A DNA stretch of 15,882 bases from DASYQV01 sp036005125 (GTDB lineage: Bacteria > Acidobacteriota > Vicinamibacteria > Vicinamibacterales > UBA2999), in the NCBI GenBank assembly GCA_036005125.1, contig DASYQV010000066.1:1-15882 (forward strand). The letters run 5' to 3'. Below are positions 6,467-12,984 of this stretch, in pieces; the stretch's first letter is position 1, and every line of letters begins with the position of its first letter. The translations under genes and the position numbers were made by a program. Under the pieces are notes generated by a model. That model saw only the letters and a list, made by a program, of their open reading frames with translations, did no database searches and had not been told where the DNA came from.

Positions 6467-7867
6467 TCAGCGCGGTTGCCCCTTCGGGGTTGCCGCCTGG
6501 TGTTGGGAATGATCCACAGTCGGCGCCTCCGCAGGGTGTCCGGCATGCATCATCATCGCGGCCGGACGTAGCGTCACGAACACACCGAATCCCGCGTTCG
6601 CCCGGCTTCCATACGCAGCCTTCAGGCCGTCTGGCACGAATCCGGCCGACACCGTGGCGCCGACACCCGGCTTGAAGCCATTCCACGCCGGCAGGTAACG
6701 CGTATAACCGCCTTGCAGCTTCGCAACCGTAAACGCCTCCCTGGATTCCGAGAGCGCGAGATCGTGTGCCGTCTTACTGACGATTTCAAACCTGCCGAAC
6801 CACGTGTCGCGATCGTGGAACGTAAGATTGGTCTCGAAGAGCAAACCATTCGAGCCATGCCGCGATTCCTCGTTGCGCCCCCATGCCACCGTGGTGGCCC
6901 AGATACTGTCCCCGCGAAAGGTGCTATGAAGGGTTGCCGATGCCGTTGCGCGCGTCACGTCGATCCGTGGTCCGCCATCTTCCGACGCCTCTGCTTCGGT
7001 CAGTTTTCCGGCCGAGACCTGAATCGCCAGCTTTGATGTCGGCAGAAACCAGACGCGTCCGGCCACGGAATCGAGCGCGCCGAAATCGAAATCCGCACGC
7101 TTCTCATCCGGTTCCCGCCCGTTGAAGGCGGAGGCCTCGGCCTTCCACCGGTGACCGTACAGACCGCCGGTCACAACGCCAAACGTGATGTGCGTCGAGT
7201 CGAGCCAGTGATGAGTGATTGGTGCGAGTGGATTGGGCAGAGCCGACACACGGTGCGGATACGCGACGGGGCCGAGGGCTGGTTCGCCGACTGGAGCGCC
7301 ATAGACCTGCCAGTGCAGCGAGCCCTTCAGCGGCGCATCATAGGCCGCCGAGAGCTCCATCCAGAGATCGTGTGGGTGCTGTCGATCGTGAATCCTCTGG
7401 CCGTTGCACCGTTCGCCGCTCGCGAGCAGATCGGGATACCCGCACGCGCCAACGGTCCAGGGTTCCGCGCTGAACATACCGTTGACCATCACGTGACCCT
7501 TGCCGGCCTCTCGGTGTGCCATGCCCATGACCCAGTTGGTGCTCCCGAAACGGTCATCGCCGCGGTTGCCGGATTCATGAAGAAACTGGAGGAAGACGTT
7601 CTCGTGCGCCATGAGTTGCCATGGGCCGCGCTGCCAGTGGATCGCATACATCGGTGTCGTGTCGGGCTGCCAGGCTGTGCCCGACCCCTCGCGCGATATC
7701 TGCATGTCATGGCCAGCGTCTTGTGGCTCGGGTGTCACACCGGCGTGCTGATGTGGCTCCTGTGCCCGGGATGCCGGTGTCTGCGCCGCGGCATCGGCGC
7801 CTGATCCACCGATGGATGCGAGGAGAACGATGCGAACCAATCGTGACACAACGATACGGGTATACAT
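6467..7867 (-). CDS. Outer-membrane beta-barrel protein with His/Met-rich ends, probable metal-related
   Basis: The start at 7867 is supported by GGGAGAGG just upstream and opens a 466-residue protein with a signal peptide (cleavage near AAAQT, residues 26-30). A His-rich linker (EPHQHAGV and DAGHDM, residues 37-55) precedes a long region rich in alternating aromatic strands. The motif DRQHPHDLWMEL (161-172) is a landmark of an uncharacterised outer-membrane family common in Acidobacteriota and Proteobacteria, often near copper or heavy-metal genes (from memory). Cys142 and Cys154 could form a loop disulfide. The barrel seems to end at VTLRP (435). A 31-residue tail with MMMHAGH and DHSQHQ follows, so the protein does not end in Phe; this is unusual for a Bam substrate. 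It is downstream of the His-rich gene at 7911-8330, 43 bases away, and probably in its operon. Confidence 0.7.
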   Translation of the reverse strand: MYTRIVVSRLVRIVLLASIGGSGADAAAQTPASRAQEPHQHAGVTPEPQDAGHDMQISREGSGTAWQPDTTPMYAIHWQRGPWQLMAHENVFLQFLHESGNRGDDRFGSTNWVMGMAHREAGKGHVMVNGMFSAEPWTVGACGYPDLLASGERCNGQRIHDRQHPHDLWMELSAAYDAPLKGSLHWQVYGAPVGEPALGPVAYPHRVSALPNPLAPITHHWLDSTHITFGVVTGGLYGHRWKAEASAFNGREPDEKRADFDFGALDSVAGRVWFLPTSKLAIQVSAGKLTEAEASEDGGPRIDVTRATASATLHSTFRGDSIWATTVAWGRNEESRHGSNGLLFETNLTFHDRDTWFGRFEIVSKTAHDLALSESREAFTVAKLQGGYTRYLPAWNGFKPGVGATVSAGFVPDGLKAAYGSRANAGFGVFVTLRPAAMMMHAGHPAEAPTVDHSQHQAATPKGQPR

Positions 7868-7910
7868 AGACCTCTCCCGAACAACGACCACGAGGAACGC
7901 GGAGAGGCCC

Positions 7911-8330
7911 CTAGATTCGGAGTGGTGCTATCGAACGGACGCCAAGGGAAGGTCCGTGCCGGCTGGCAACGTCGCTCCAAGCCGACACGTCAACGCGCGG
8001 AACTGCCACGCCAGGCGACGTACTCACCGCTCTCGCGAGATCGGCCCGCACGACGATACGCGATTCGCCAACGAGTGCCTTCAGGTCGCGGCACGAGTGG
8101 GCTGCCGCATCGATGGTTGCGCTCGTCGATCGCTTTACCGATTCAGCGTCGGGATGATGGTGACGGTGATTCGAAGGCGCGGCTGCCGTGTCGGCGGAAT
8201 GGTGATGGTGCAACGCGGTGGTCGTCGGGTGCAAGGCATGTTCGGCGCAGGACACCTGACAGAGGTCGCCCGCCACTGGTGTGCCGACGACAACGAGCGC
8301 CAACGCAACCGCAAACACGCGTCGAGCCAT
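7911..8330 (-). CDS. Small secreted His-rich protein, possible metal chelator
   Basis: A 139-residue protein with a clear signal peptide (hydrophobic core FAVALALVVVGTPVAG, cleavage near residue 21). The mature part begins DLCQVSC (Cys24, Cys28), then a His-rich stretch with HHHH at 41-44 and HRHHH at 55-59, and a third Cys at 80 in HSCRDL. The rest is featureless and ends SIAPLRI. The Cys and His content suggests binding of Cu, Ag, Zn or Ni in the periplasm. This fits the outer-membrane protein with His/Met-rich ends encoded next in the same direction. No named family is recognised. The ATG lies at the end of a long open frame and is followed immediately by the signal sequence; the Shine-Dalgarno match is poor. 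TATACT on the minus strand at 8345-8340 could be its -10 box. Confidence 0.65.
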   Translation of the reverse strand: MARRVFAVALALVVVGTPVAGDLCQVSCAEHALHPTTTALHHHHSADTAAAPSNHRHHHPDAESVKRSTSATIDAAAHSCRDLKALVGESRIVVRADLARAVSTSPGVAVPRVDVSAWSDVASRHGPSLGVRSIAPLRI

Positions 8331-8458
8331 CGTGAGCTCAGTATACCCAACCGTCCGGCCGTCGGGGACTGGGAACGCAGCTCACGACATCAGCTCTCGA
8401 GCCATGCACCGCTGATGCTCGAGGCGGCGATTCGCGCTCGGCCCGGTGACAGCGCCGG
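8331..8458 (-). promoter_or_regulatory. 128-bp intergenic region with two inverted repeats and a possible -10 box
   Basis: On the minus strand TATACT (8345-8340) lies ten bases before the ATG of the His-rich gene, which would make its message nearly leaderless. An inverted repeat CGTGAGCT (8331-8338) / AGCTCACG (8379-8386) encloses that box, and its first arm overlaps the 8-bp palindrome TGAGCTCA (8333-8340). A second inverted repeat, CATCAGC (8388-8394) / GCTGATG (8411-8417), may be a weak terminator for the dehydrogenase gene ending at 8459. No T run is seen. Confidence 0.3.
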
Positions 8459-9379
8459 TCAACCCTGCAACGCGATCTCGGGATGGAAGTGCGCGACCAT
8501 GCGCCGCATCCCGTCCTTCCAGTGCACCTGCGTCCTGCCGATCAACGCGTGTTGCTTCGTGAGATCGATCGTCACCGACTGGAGCGTCTGATCGGTCTTG
8601 ACGAACATGGCCTCCCTGCCGACAAGCGAAGCCATGTAGCGCGACCACTCTTCGATCGACACCACGTCGTTGCCGCCCCAGTTCACGATCGTCGCCGGCA
8701 CCGACGCGGCCGCCAGCAGCGCCGGGATGGTGCGGAGGATGTCGTCCTCGTGGATCGGGTTGTAGGCCGAGGGCTCGTCGGTGTGCACGGCGACCGGCTG
8801 TCCCGCGAGCACCTGCTGGAGATGCATCCAGGGCCAACCGCCGTTGTCGCCGTACGGAACGTTCAACCGCGCAATCGTTGTCGGAAGATTCCACTGGCGC
8901 GCCGCGTAGCGGGCCATCGCTTCGGCTGCGATCTTGTTGATCGAGTACGTCGGGATGAACGACATTACGCGGTGGTTGTCGCCCAGTTCGTCGTCCTCTC
9001 TGAACGCGCGATGACCGTTCGGCTGGTATACGGCCGTGGACGAACAATGCAGGAACGCCTGTGCGGAGCGGAAGTGGTGCATCAAGAAGCCCAGCCCTTC
9101 CACGTTGGCCGCCAGGTCGTCGTCGAACGAGCCGGTCTTGGCTACGGCCATGTTGATGACATAGTCGGCGTCGGGATCGAGCGCCGACAGGTCGCCCGAC
9201 GCGAGGTCGATCGGGATGCAGCGCACGCCGCCAGCTTCGAGGTGGGCGCGAGCCGTCTTGTTGGTGAACCGCGCGATTGCGGTGACCTTGTTCTGTTGCG
9301 CCAAAGCGAGCGACACCGGCTTCGCGACTTGGCCAGTCGACCCCGTGATCACGATCTTCTTGCCGTACAGCTCGCCCAT
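8459..9379 (-). CDS. NAD(P)-dependent epimerase/dehydratase-type extended SDR
   Basis: A 306-residue protein of the extended short-chain dehydrogenase superfamily. The N-terminal Rossmann motif is KKIVITGSTGQVAKPV (residues 7-22), with Ala where the third Gly of TGxxGxxG would be. DADYVINMAVAKTG (70-83) takes the place of the usual NxAG/HxAA segment. The catalytic triad is visible as HCSSTAVY (Ser113/114) and YSINK (Tyr145, Lys149), followed by RLNVPYGDNGG (171-181), a typical substrate-side motif. Substrate class is unclear: sugar nucleotide, or a small aldehyde/ketone. A perfect ribosome site GGAGGAGG lies upstream (9389-9396), fixing the ATG at 9379. It is encoded back to back with the truncated flavin monooxygenase. 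SDRs and class A monooxygenases occur together in aromatic degradation, but a shared pathway is not shown. Confidence 0.85.
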   Translation of the reverse strand: MGELYGKKIVITGSTGQVAKPVSLALAQQNKVTAIARFTNKTARAHLEAGGVRCIPIDLASGDLSALDPDADYVINMAVAKTGSFDDDLAANVEGLGFLMHHFRSAQAFLHCSSTAVYQPNGHRAFREDDELGDNHRVMSFIPTYSINKIAAEAMARYAARQWNLPTTIARLNVPYGDNGGWPWMHLQQVLAGQPVAVHTDEPSAYNPIHEDDILRTIPALLAAASVPATIVNWGGNDVVSIEEWSRYMASLVGREAMFVKTDQTLQSVTIDLTKQHALIGRTQVHWKDGMRRMVAHFHPEIALQG

Positions 9380-9705
9380 TGGTTGACTCCTCCTCCGTCG
9401 AACGACACCTTCTATTTCCCCGAGAGACAGGGACCCGCGTCAGGCGAAGTCCCAGATTGTCAGCCCGACGCGAAACACCGTCAAGCGTCAGGATGTGGCA
9501 AGTGGACGTGGGGAAATCGCAGCGAGCAAACGATTCAGCGAAAGGCAGTCGCTCGCGGCAGGATGACTCGAACCTGCGCATTTGCGAACAGGTTGGACCG
9601 AATCGGGACATCCTGCGCTGACGCTCACCCCAGCGACGAAGCCGGCCGGTCAGACAAGATGCATCGCGCGCGCCTGAAATCGGCCTGCTGGCCTCGAACG
9701 ATCGA
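9380..9705. other. 326-bp gap between the dehydrogenase and the truncated monooxygenase
   Basis: Apart from the Shine-Dalgarno site of the minus-strand dehydrogenase (9389-9396), I see no coding frame with family resemblance and no strong promoter. In particular, no frame here shows the GxGxxG start expected of a full-length flavin monooxygenase. A tRNA T-loop-like string at 9565-9574 was examined and rejected. Confidence 0.5.
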
Positions 9706-10869
9706 ATGCGACAGACTGGTCCGGACCTTGCCTCTGGTCCGGCAGTGAGCATGTCGAGGGAGGGCTGCGATGGGTCGCGCAGCAGCGTGCGCGAGCTCAG
9801 TGGCATCGCGTTCCCGGGAGCCCCCTACGAGCACGCGTTCTTCGTGGCCGACACGGAAGCCACCGGTCCGATGGTCGCCGACGAGTTGAACGTCTTCTTG
9901 TGGCGCAGTGGGTTCCACCTGTATTTCCCCATGAAAGGGACCAATCGCTGGCGCGTGATCGGCATCCTGCCGAAAAACCTGGTTGGGAAAGACGACGTGG
10001 CCTTCGAGGATCTGATTCCCGCGCTTCTCCATGTCGGGGGAGCCGGCTTGTCTTTTTCGTCATGTCACTGGTTCTCGACGTACCGCATCCATCATCGCTG
10101 CACCGAGCGCTTCCGCGACCGCCGCTGCTTCCTGGCGGGCGACGCCGCACACATCCACAGTCCGATGGGCGGACAGGGCATGAACACGGGACTTCAGGAC
10201 GCGTACAACCTGGCGTGGAAGCTGGCACTGGTCCTCTCAAATCGCGCGGACCAGGCGCTGCTCGACAGCTACGAGGCTGAGCGTCGTCCATTCGCGCAGC
10301 AACTGCTCGCGACCACCGACCGCGCGTTCAGGGTCGTCGTCTCGGAGAACTGGTTTGCCGGGATGCTTCGCACCCACGTACTCCCGCGTCTGGCCGCGGT
10401 AGCGATGAGGCGCAGGTGGGTACAGAAAGCGGCGTTCCGGACGCTTTCCCAGATTGGTATTCGCTATCGCGAGAGCGCCCTCTCGGAGAACCTCGGGAGC
10501 ATGGCCGAGAACGCCCCGCACGCAGGCGATCGCTTCCCCTGGCTTCGCTTGAAGTTCCATCCCCAGGGTCCACGCGAGGATCTGTTCGAGAAGATCGACG
10601 ACACCCGTTTCAACCTGCTGGTGATCGGGCAGCCTGCGCCGTCCGCGGCAAGCCTTGGGCTTGGCGCCCTGCTGCAGGTTCACGCGATTCCGTCAGATAT
10701 GGAGAACGACGCCGCGCTTGCCGCTGCGTCGATCGCTCGTCCTTCGTATTACCTGTTGCGCCCCGACGGCCATATCGGGCTCGCCGGTACATCCTTCCGG
10801 GAGGCCGACCTTAGACAATGGCTCGTGCGGTCTCACCTGCGACCGCAGGAAGTGGCGGTGGCGGGCTGA
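9706..10869 (+). pseudogene. N-terminally truncated FAD-dependent aromatic monooxygenase (class A, phenol hydroxylase-like)
   Basis: The frame codes for up to 387 residues. Recognisable homology starts at about residue 19 (near 9760) with EGCDGSRSSVRE, the 'DG' motif that lies about 150-170 residues into normal class A flavoprotein hydroxylases. It continues with FPGAPYEHAFFVADTEATGP, the second FAD motif CFLAGDAAHIHSPMGGQGMN (141-160), the helix NTGLQDAYNLAWKLALVL, and a thioredoxin-like C-terminal domain ending about residue 380. Intact relatives have about 520-550 residues; the N-terminal GxGxxG ADP-binding fold is missing, and the bases before 9760 do not supply it. Possible starts are the ATGs at 9706 and 9751; neither has a good ribosome site. 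Without the dinucleotide fold it should not bind FAD normally, so I call it a pseudogene. The remaining frame is open and undamaged, so the loss may be recent, or an assembly join could explain it. Confidence 0.8.
9716..9742. repeat. Short direct and inverted repeats at the truncation point of the monooxygenase
   Basis: CTGGTCCGG occurs twice, at 9716-9724 and 9734-9742. The first copy is part of the 10-bp palindrome GGTCCGGACC (9718-9727), and GGACC (9723-9727) can pair with GGTCC (9736-9740). The group lies 20-45 bases before recognisable monooxygenase homology begins. It may mark the deletion junction or be a small hairpin. Confidence 0.5.
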
Positions 10870-10890
10870 CACGCGGAGGCCGAGAGTTCG

Positions 10891-10929
10891 AGCCGCCCTG
10901 CCGTCCAAACGGTGGACGGCAGGGTGGCT
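10891..10929. terminator. Strong 16-bp hairpin between convergent genes, likely bidirectional terminator
   Basis: AGCCGCCCTGCCGTCC (10891-10906), loop AAACGGT, GGACGGCAGGGTGGCT (10914-10929) form a 16-bp stem with one G-T pair. It sits in the 85-bp gap between the plus-strand monooxygenase remnant (ends 10869) and the minus-strand DUF6152 gene (ends 10955), the expected place for a shared terminator. There is no T run, so it is non-canonical. Its arms share CCCTGCCG/CGGCAGGG with the leader hairpin at 2865-2894. Confidence 0.65.
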
Positions 10930-10954
10930 GAGGACGGGCGATCTGCTGGCGTGG

Positions 10955-11404
10955 CTACTTCCCCTGATTGCGCTGGCGCGCGCGTTCGCGGCGCTCCTGT
11001 TCGATGGCATTCACCTGCCTGGCCTGCGTTGGAAGGAGCTCGGTCCCGTCAGCCTTGACGATCCGACGGAACGCTATCTGCCGATCGCTCTTGCGGGCCG
11101 GATTGCCGGTAACCTTGATGCGGTCACCAGGCTTGACCGTCTCAACCGTCCAGCCCCCTTCCATCAGATTCAGCCGGCCCGCGAACTCCACGGTCCACGT
11201 TTCCACTTTTCCGGACTTGTCCTTGACGTCCAGGGACATCATTGCGTGTGGGTTCACGAATCTGAACTGCGTGACGACGCCCTCAACCGTGATGACCTGC
11301 TTTTCATCGTAGACGGCTGAAAAGGAGTGATGCGCTCCGCTCTGTTCGACGGAGAGAGCCAATAGTGGGGCGGCCACAACCAACGTGCACAGCAGTCTTC
11401 TCAT
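10955..11404 (-). CDS. DUF6152 family secreted protein
   Basis: A 149-residue protein with a signal peptide (residues 1-24). The likely signal peptidase site SGA/HHSF gives a mature protein beginning His-His-Ser-Phe, the hallmark AHHSFSAVYD of DUF6152. The domain continues with KQVITVEGVVTQFRFVNPHA (35-54) and a beta-rich centre (VETWTVEFAG, PGDRIKVTGNPA). It ends in a charged Arg/Gln helix. Function is unknown; the fold is probably a small beta-barrel in the periplasm. I chose the ATG at 11404, which overlaps the upstream lipoprotein stop (ATGA) and has GAGGAG ten bases before it; the longer frame from 11482 lies inside that gene. DUF6152 genes commonly follow lipoprotein genes of the kind found here. 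Confidence 0.88.
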   Translation of the reverse strand: MRRLLCTLVVAAPLLALSVEQSGAHHSFSAVYDEKQVITVEGVVTQFRFVNPHAMMSLDVKDKSGKVETWTVEFAGRLNLMEGGWTVETVKPGDRIKVTGNPARKSDRQIAFRRIVKADGTELLPTQARQVNAIEQERRERARQRNQGK

Positions 11405-12204
11405 GGCGGGCTCACTCCTCTCGTGACGGCGGCCGGGCGCTCGCAGTCCTCGTACGGTGTGATCTTCGAATCGGGCGCCCACTTCCAGATCTTCTTGATC
11501 ACCAGGGGTTGTCGCAGGCTCCAGGGATCGGTCAACGTGGCTGTCAACACCAAGGTATCTCCAGCGTCCGAGCGCGTGAATCGCTCGACCGTTTGCAGCG
11601 CATCACTGTGTTCGAAGCGCCACGGCGTGATGTTCGCGCTGATACCTGTGGTTTCGACCACCAGCGTGTCACCCTCCCAACGCCCCACGGAGTTTCCCAA
11701 CGGGCCGGGCTGCCCACGCTCCTGTCGTCCCCGGCCGTCCATGTAGACCGTGCGACGTGCGTTCCATTCGCCATACCGCAGTTCGACCCGGTCGTCGCCG
11801 AGCCGACGTATTTCGATCTGGTGGGGCGAAAACATCTGACGGGCCAGGCCCCACGGTTCACACCGCAGGAGGCCCGGATCGTCTGCCGGGTCGAGAGGAT
11901 AGTTCTTGAGCGCGGCTTCAGTCAGTCGAGGGCGAAGGTACGTCTCCCGCGAATGCTTGTCCGCCTCGGCGCGAAGCTCGGGAAAGGGGCGAGCGTCGTT
12001 GGCCGGATCGTCGAGCAGGGCGTTCAAACGCTCGATGGCGACGTCCGTACATGTGAAGAAGCACAGGATGCCGATGGCACCAGGCGGGTCGCTCCACATG
12101 CCCTCGACCAGCTTGGGCGATGGCTTTGGCTCGGCCGGTGGGGAGGTGCACGCCACGAGGACCAGGCCGAGCGACAGCAGTCCGAACCCGCACTTCAGGA
12201 TCAT
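11401..12204 (-). CDS. Lipoprotein of an uncharacterised family that accompanies DUF6152
   Basis: The 267-residue product starts with a lipoprotein signal: LLSLGLVLVAC with lipobox LVAC and Cys19 as the lipidation site. A proline-rich linker follows. The C-terminal half carries TVYMDGRGRQ (152-161), SVGRWEGDTLVVETTG (172-187) and FTRSDAGDTLVLTATLTDPW (209-228), motifs of a family frequent in Acidobacteriota and Proteobacteria whose role is not established. Cysteines at 48, 52, 115 and 254 could form two disulfides. GGAGGC lies just upstream of the ATG at 12204. The stop overlaps the start of the DUF6152 gene (ATGA), so the two proteins are very likely translated together and may form a periplasmic complex. 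Confidence 0.82.
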   Translation of the reverse strand: MILKCGFGLLSLGLVLVACTSPPAEPKPSPKLVEGMWSDPPGAIGILCFFTCTDVAIERLNALLDDPANDARPFPELRAEADKHSRETYLRPRLTEAALKNYPLDPADDPGLLRCEPWGLARQMFSPHQIEIRRLGDDRVELRYGEWNARRTVYMDGRGRQERGQPGPLGNSVGRWEGDTLVVETTGISANITPWRFEHSDALQTVERFTRSDAGDTLVLTATLTDPWSLRQPLVIKKIWKWAPDSKITPYEDCERPAAVTRGVSPP

Positions 12205-12362
12205 GAACGCCTCCGGCGCGCCGTCTCGAGCCCGCCGAGCACGACGCGACCGAAATCAGTGCCGCCCATGCAGTGACCGCCGGCGCTTTCGCGCCAAACG
12301 TAACGGGTTTGGGTCGGGCAGACTTGGACGGGCTTCCCTTTGTCCGTCACGATCGGCAGCAT
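12201..12362 (-). CDS. Possible small protein upstream of the lipoprotein (doubtful)
   Basis: A 53-codon frame whose stop overlaps the lipoprotein start by four bases (ATGA), as in the next gene pair. It reads MLPIVTDKGKPVQVCPTQTR, has two Cys and ends in RRRRS, a tail produced by the lipoprotein's own GGAGG region. No signal peptide, membrane segment or known family is seen, and the ribosome site is poor. A start ten codons earlier (GTG at 12392) is possible. It may be a real coupled small protein, or part of the decayed element that lies farther upstream. Confidence 0.3.
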   Translation of the reverse strand: MLPIVTDKGKPVQVCPTQTRYVWRESAGGHCMGGTDFGRVVLGGLETARRRRS

Positions 12363-12551
12363 GCTACACCCGCGCAGCCGGTTGCGGTGCACTTTGTCGT
12401 GTTCCGCGCCGAATTCTGTTCGAGCCGAGCGGTCGCCTTGCGCGGGTACTCAAGCGGGCGCGTTGCCGATTGTTGTCGGCCCGACGCCCGCGATGAGCCG
12501 CGGTGCCTCTTGAGCCACGCGGCGCCGGCTCCATCGCGATGGTAGCCGCCG

Positions 12552-12707
12552 CCGACTCGCGTTGGCGGCGCGACGCGGTTTCACCTCACGTTCGACGTAT
12601 AACGTCAACTGCTTGAGGAGGAAAAGATCCTCGGCGGCGAAGCCTGCCTGGGATCGCAGGCCGAGCACAACGAAGTGTAGGGCCGTGACGACGAGAGCGA
12701 AGGAATG
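12552..12707 (-). pseudogene. Decayed integrase/transposase fragment (IS3-like, N-terminal part)
   Basis: In the minus-strand frame, about 52 codons read with TALHFVVLGLRSQAGFAAED, LFLLKQLTLYVEREVKPRRA and NASR. This closely resembles the N-terminal part of DDE integrases of the type '...LRSRaaLaaENLFLRKQLALYVERxxKPRRAdxATR...' that are common in Proteobacteria and Acidobacteriota. The resemblance ends abruptly after NASR, where the family continues into its second helix-turn-helix and the DDE core; neither is found. No terminal inverted repeats or target duplication were recognised. It is therefore a relic of an insertion element. Recognition is from memory of the family. Confidence 0.6.
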
Positions 12708-12843
12708 CGGACCACGGGTGGAAGATGATAGCTGGCAAACACCATCGGGCCGCCCCTGGACCGCTCTGATTTCGACCGGACAGAATTGTGTGCGGAGGAG
12801 ACCCGCATTTGCACTCCCGCGAGTCCCCACAGTCCGGTTTCGG

Positions 12844-12873
12844 TTGACGGAGAGCGTCCCCCCCGCCTAAGCT
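12844..12873 (+). promoter_or_regulatory. Weak promoter candidate for the TonB-dependent receptor
   Basis: TTGACG (12844-12849) matches the -35 consensus in 5 of 6 bases; TAAGCT (12868-12873), 18 bases further on, matches the -10 consensus in only 3 of 6. It is the best pair seen within 150 bases of the gene. Confidence 0.25.
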
Positions 12874-12973
12874 CGCCCGCCAGAAACGTCTCCGACCCTA
12901 TCACGGTTCGACCCGATCTCCATCGGGGGAACTGATCGATCGTCTCTCCTGCGGAACGCCCCTTCTAATCCAC

Positions 12974-12978
12974 GGAGG
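12974..12978 (+). promoter_or_regulatory. Ribosome binding site that decides the receptor start
   Basis: GGAGG directly abuts the ATG at 12979 but is six bases from the in-frame GTG at 12985. The normal spacing therefore favours GTG as the start, giving MKLNQIVYAM rather than MSVKLNQ. Confidence 0.6.
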
Positions 12979-12984
12979 ATGTCA

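Larger units (their letters stand above)
12363..12984. other. Intergenic region upstream of the TonB-dependent receptor
   Basis: It holds the integrase remnant at 12552-12707, a weak promoter candidate at 12844-12873 and the receptor's ribosome site at 12974-12978. I see no intact gene here. The leader between the promoter candidate and the receptor start is C-rich and shows no strong hairpin. Confidence 0.55.

Noticed and set aside
9555..9640. Possible tRNA on the minus strand: GGTTCGAGTC (9574-9565) looks like a T-loop, with GTCGCT/AGCGAC ends about 90 bases apart.
   Set aside because: With a seven-base T-loop, the five-base T-stem does not pair; no D-arm or anticodon arm fits, and the acceptor strands are wrongly spaced. 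Chance resemblance.
8382..9806. Long open frames overlapping the dehydrogenase gene (474 codons minus, 421 codons plus).
   Set aside because: They are Arg-rich shadows produced by GC-biased third positions. The 306-residue SDR frame in the same place has a perfect ribosome site and all family motifs.
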